A stretch of DNA of 64,000 bases from the NCBI RefSeq assembly GCF_003426815.1, contig NZ_QKYK01000002.1, positions 310,001 through 374,000 on the forward strand, in the 5' to 3' direction. Made by a program: the position numbers and the translations under genes. Below the pieces are notes generated by a model. It was not told the origin of the DNA, ran no database searches, and worked only from the letters and a program-made list of their open reading frames with translations. The first letter of the stretch is position 1. Each line of letters opens with the position of its first letter. Below are positions 62,992 to 64,000 of the stretch, in pieces. The DNA is from Desertimonas flava (GTDB lineage Bacteria; Actinomycetota; Acidimicrobiia; Acidimicrobiales; Ilumatobacteraceae).

Positions 62992-64000
62992 TCAGTCGGC
63001 AGCGGCGACGGCGGGAGGTGCGGCCGCGTTCGCCTCGGGGTCGCCGCGCACGCCGAATTGGTCCCGCGCCAGCCAGACGCCGACGCCGACCAGCGTGAAC
63101 ATCAAGATGGCGCACACCGTGTAGGCGACGGTGCGGCCGGCATGGTCGTAGGTGATCCCGGCGATCACCGCGGTGACACCCGCGACCAGTACCTGCATGC
63201 CGCCCAGCACACCCTGTGCACCCGCCTGGCGCTCGACCGGCACGACCAGGCCCACGGCGACACCCGTGCTCGACACGGTGAGGCCGTCGGACACCGAGTG
63301 CACCATGGCGATGGCGAACATCGCGACGCCGGTCGGCACGAGGCCGTACATGAGCATGAAGCCCGACCCGAGCAGCAGGCCCACCGTGGCCACACGGAAG
63401 GGCCCGACACGCTGGGCGAGCCGACCGCCCGTGGACCCGAAGATCACCAGCGGCAGGGCGAACAGGCTGATGCCGAGATTGGCGATCCACTCCGCCGTAC
63501 CGAGGTCATCGAGGGCGACCGACCACAGCGCGTCGAAGGTGCCGATCATCAAGAACACGGCACAGCCGAGGGCGACCGCCCCGGCGAACGGACGGATGCG
63601 CAACAGGTCGAACGCCAGTCGCTGCGTCGGCGGCTCGACCGTCTCGGACACGTCGATGCGGGCGATGAACGGCACGGCGATCGCCGAGGCGGCGGCGGTG
63701 ACGAGGAACGGTGCCGGGATGCCGAGTGGTCCGACGAGCACCGCGGCGATCGCCGGGCCCGCCGCGAACCCGGCGACGTCGGCGGAGAGGAGGCGGCCGA
63801 GGTTGCGCCCGATGTCGTCGGGATCGGCGAGGATGACGATGCGGCGCAGCGCCGGCACGGCCATGCCGACACCGATTCCCATCACGAAGCGACCGAGCAG
63901 GAGCGGCACGATGGTGGTGGCTGCGGCCATCGCCACGAGCGACACGACGTTAATGACCAGGCCCATCACGACGAGGCGCCGGGCGTGGCCCCGGTCGGCG
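62992..64000 (-). CDS. MFS transporter, C-terminal part (cut by window edge)
   Basis: About 336 codons of a major facilitator protein lie inside the window, with the N-terminus beyond base 64000. About ten hydrophobic helices are seen. An early GRFVMGIGVGMAVPALRRIVI (the motif-rich loop near helices 4-5) is followed by ADVAGFAAGPAIAAVLVGPLG. A central cytoplasmic loop (ARIDVSETVEPPTQRLAFDLLR) separates the two halves, and AQRVGPFRVATVGLLLGSG follows in the second half. It ends with a short Ala/Pro-rich tail. It resembles drug/H+ antiporters (DHA1 type), but the substrate is unknown. It lies 47 bases upstream of the sbcD start on the same strand. Confidence 0.88.
   Translation of the reverse strand, partial: ADRGHARRLVVMGLVINVVSLVAMAAATTIVPLLLGRFVMGIGVGMAVPALRRIVILADPDDIGRNLGRLLSADVAGFAAGPAIAAVLVGPLGIPAPFLVTAAASAIAVPFIARIDVSETVEPPTQRLAFDLLRIRPFAGAVALGCAVFLMIGTFDALWSVALDDLGTAEWIANLGISLFALPLVIFGSTGGRLAQRVGPFRVATVGLLLGSGFMLMYGLVPTGVAMFAIAMVHSVSDGLTVSSTGVAVGLVVPVERQAGAQGVLGGMQVLVAGVTAVIAGITYDHAGRTVAYTVCAILMFTLVGVGVWLARDQFGVRGDPEANAAAPPAVAAAD

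Noticed and set aside
1-64000. tRNA, rRNA, transposases, integrases or prophage genes
   Set aside because: I looked along both strands for cloverleaf-like blocks, conserved rRNA words and mobile-element proteins and saw none. A covariance-model search would be decisive.

Overview
This window is about 64 kb of very GC-rich DNA, densely packed on both strands. No gene-free stretch exceeds 300 bases, and I saw no rRNA, tRNA, CRISPR array, insertion sequence or phage gene. The content points to a free-living aerobic actinobacterium. The markers are mycofactocin genes (mftD, mftR), an F420-type PPOX flavoprotein, a MacB-type exporter beside an OmpR-type two-component system, an AftB-like envelope glycosyltransferase, and many apparently leaderless genes. 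Acidimicrobiia (an Ilumatobacter-like organism) would fit, but that placement is inference. A -10 hexamer of the form xAnnnT lies 6-7 nt before many GTG or ATG starts, and I used it to choose starts.

Layout. 1-6.6 kb: a partial acyl-CoA dehydrogenase, a small unknown gene, an M20 N-carbamoyl amino acid/allantoate-type hydrolase, a two-gene unit (dimeric-barrel protein plus a 36-residue membrane peptide), a double VOC protein, and a rifampin phosphotransferase-like gene with a likely rifamycin-associated element in its promoter. 6.7-10.3 kb: a DesK/LuxR-type two-component system divergent from a two-gene ABC exporter. 10.3-12.2 kb: mftD and mftR back to back, without the rest of a mycofactocin cluster. 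12.2-22.3 kb: small metabolic and regulatory genes (two GNATs, ACT, PPOX, YceI with a MarR regulator, a frameshifted acyl-CoA dehydrogenase, TetRs, a secreted lipase, a LigD-type polymerase, DUF4262, an HD protein and a GGCT-like protein). 22.3-28.3 kb: a MacB-type exporter operon with a duplicated-motif lipoprotein, facing an OmpR/HisKA two-component system across four phased CTGAGA repeats.

28.3-33.6 kb: a MOSC protein, the agmatine-to-putrescine pair aguB-aguA, a nitroreductase, and a GntR/ABC operon with its own operator. 33.6-48.5 kb: a cell-surface locus with three acyltransferase-3 proteins (one frameshifted), a nucleoside phosphorylase, a secreted double-fasciclin protein, two paralogous giant membrane proteins, a GT2-methyltransferase fusion, a 2OG-Fe(II) oxygenase and an AftB-like GT. 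Three of the membrane proteins share one extracytoplasmic C-terminal domain. 48.6-49.5 kb: a thioesterase and a SnoaL-like protein. 49.6-64 kb: a double-strand-break repair block, recC-recB-recD convergent with sbcD-sbcC, then a truncated MFS exporter.

The repair block is the most unusual part. A leaderless heptapeptide frame is coupled to recC. Between recB and recD, a 26-bp tandem duplication of the stop-start junction has created two nine-codon frames, each chained to the next by an ATGA overlap.
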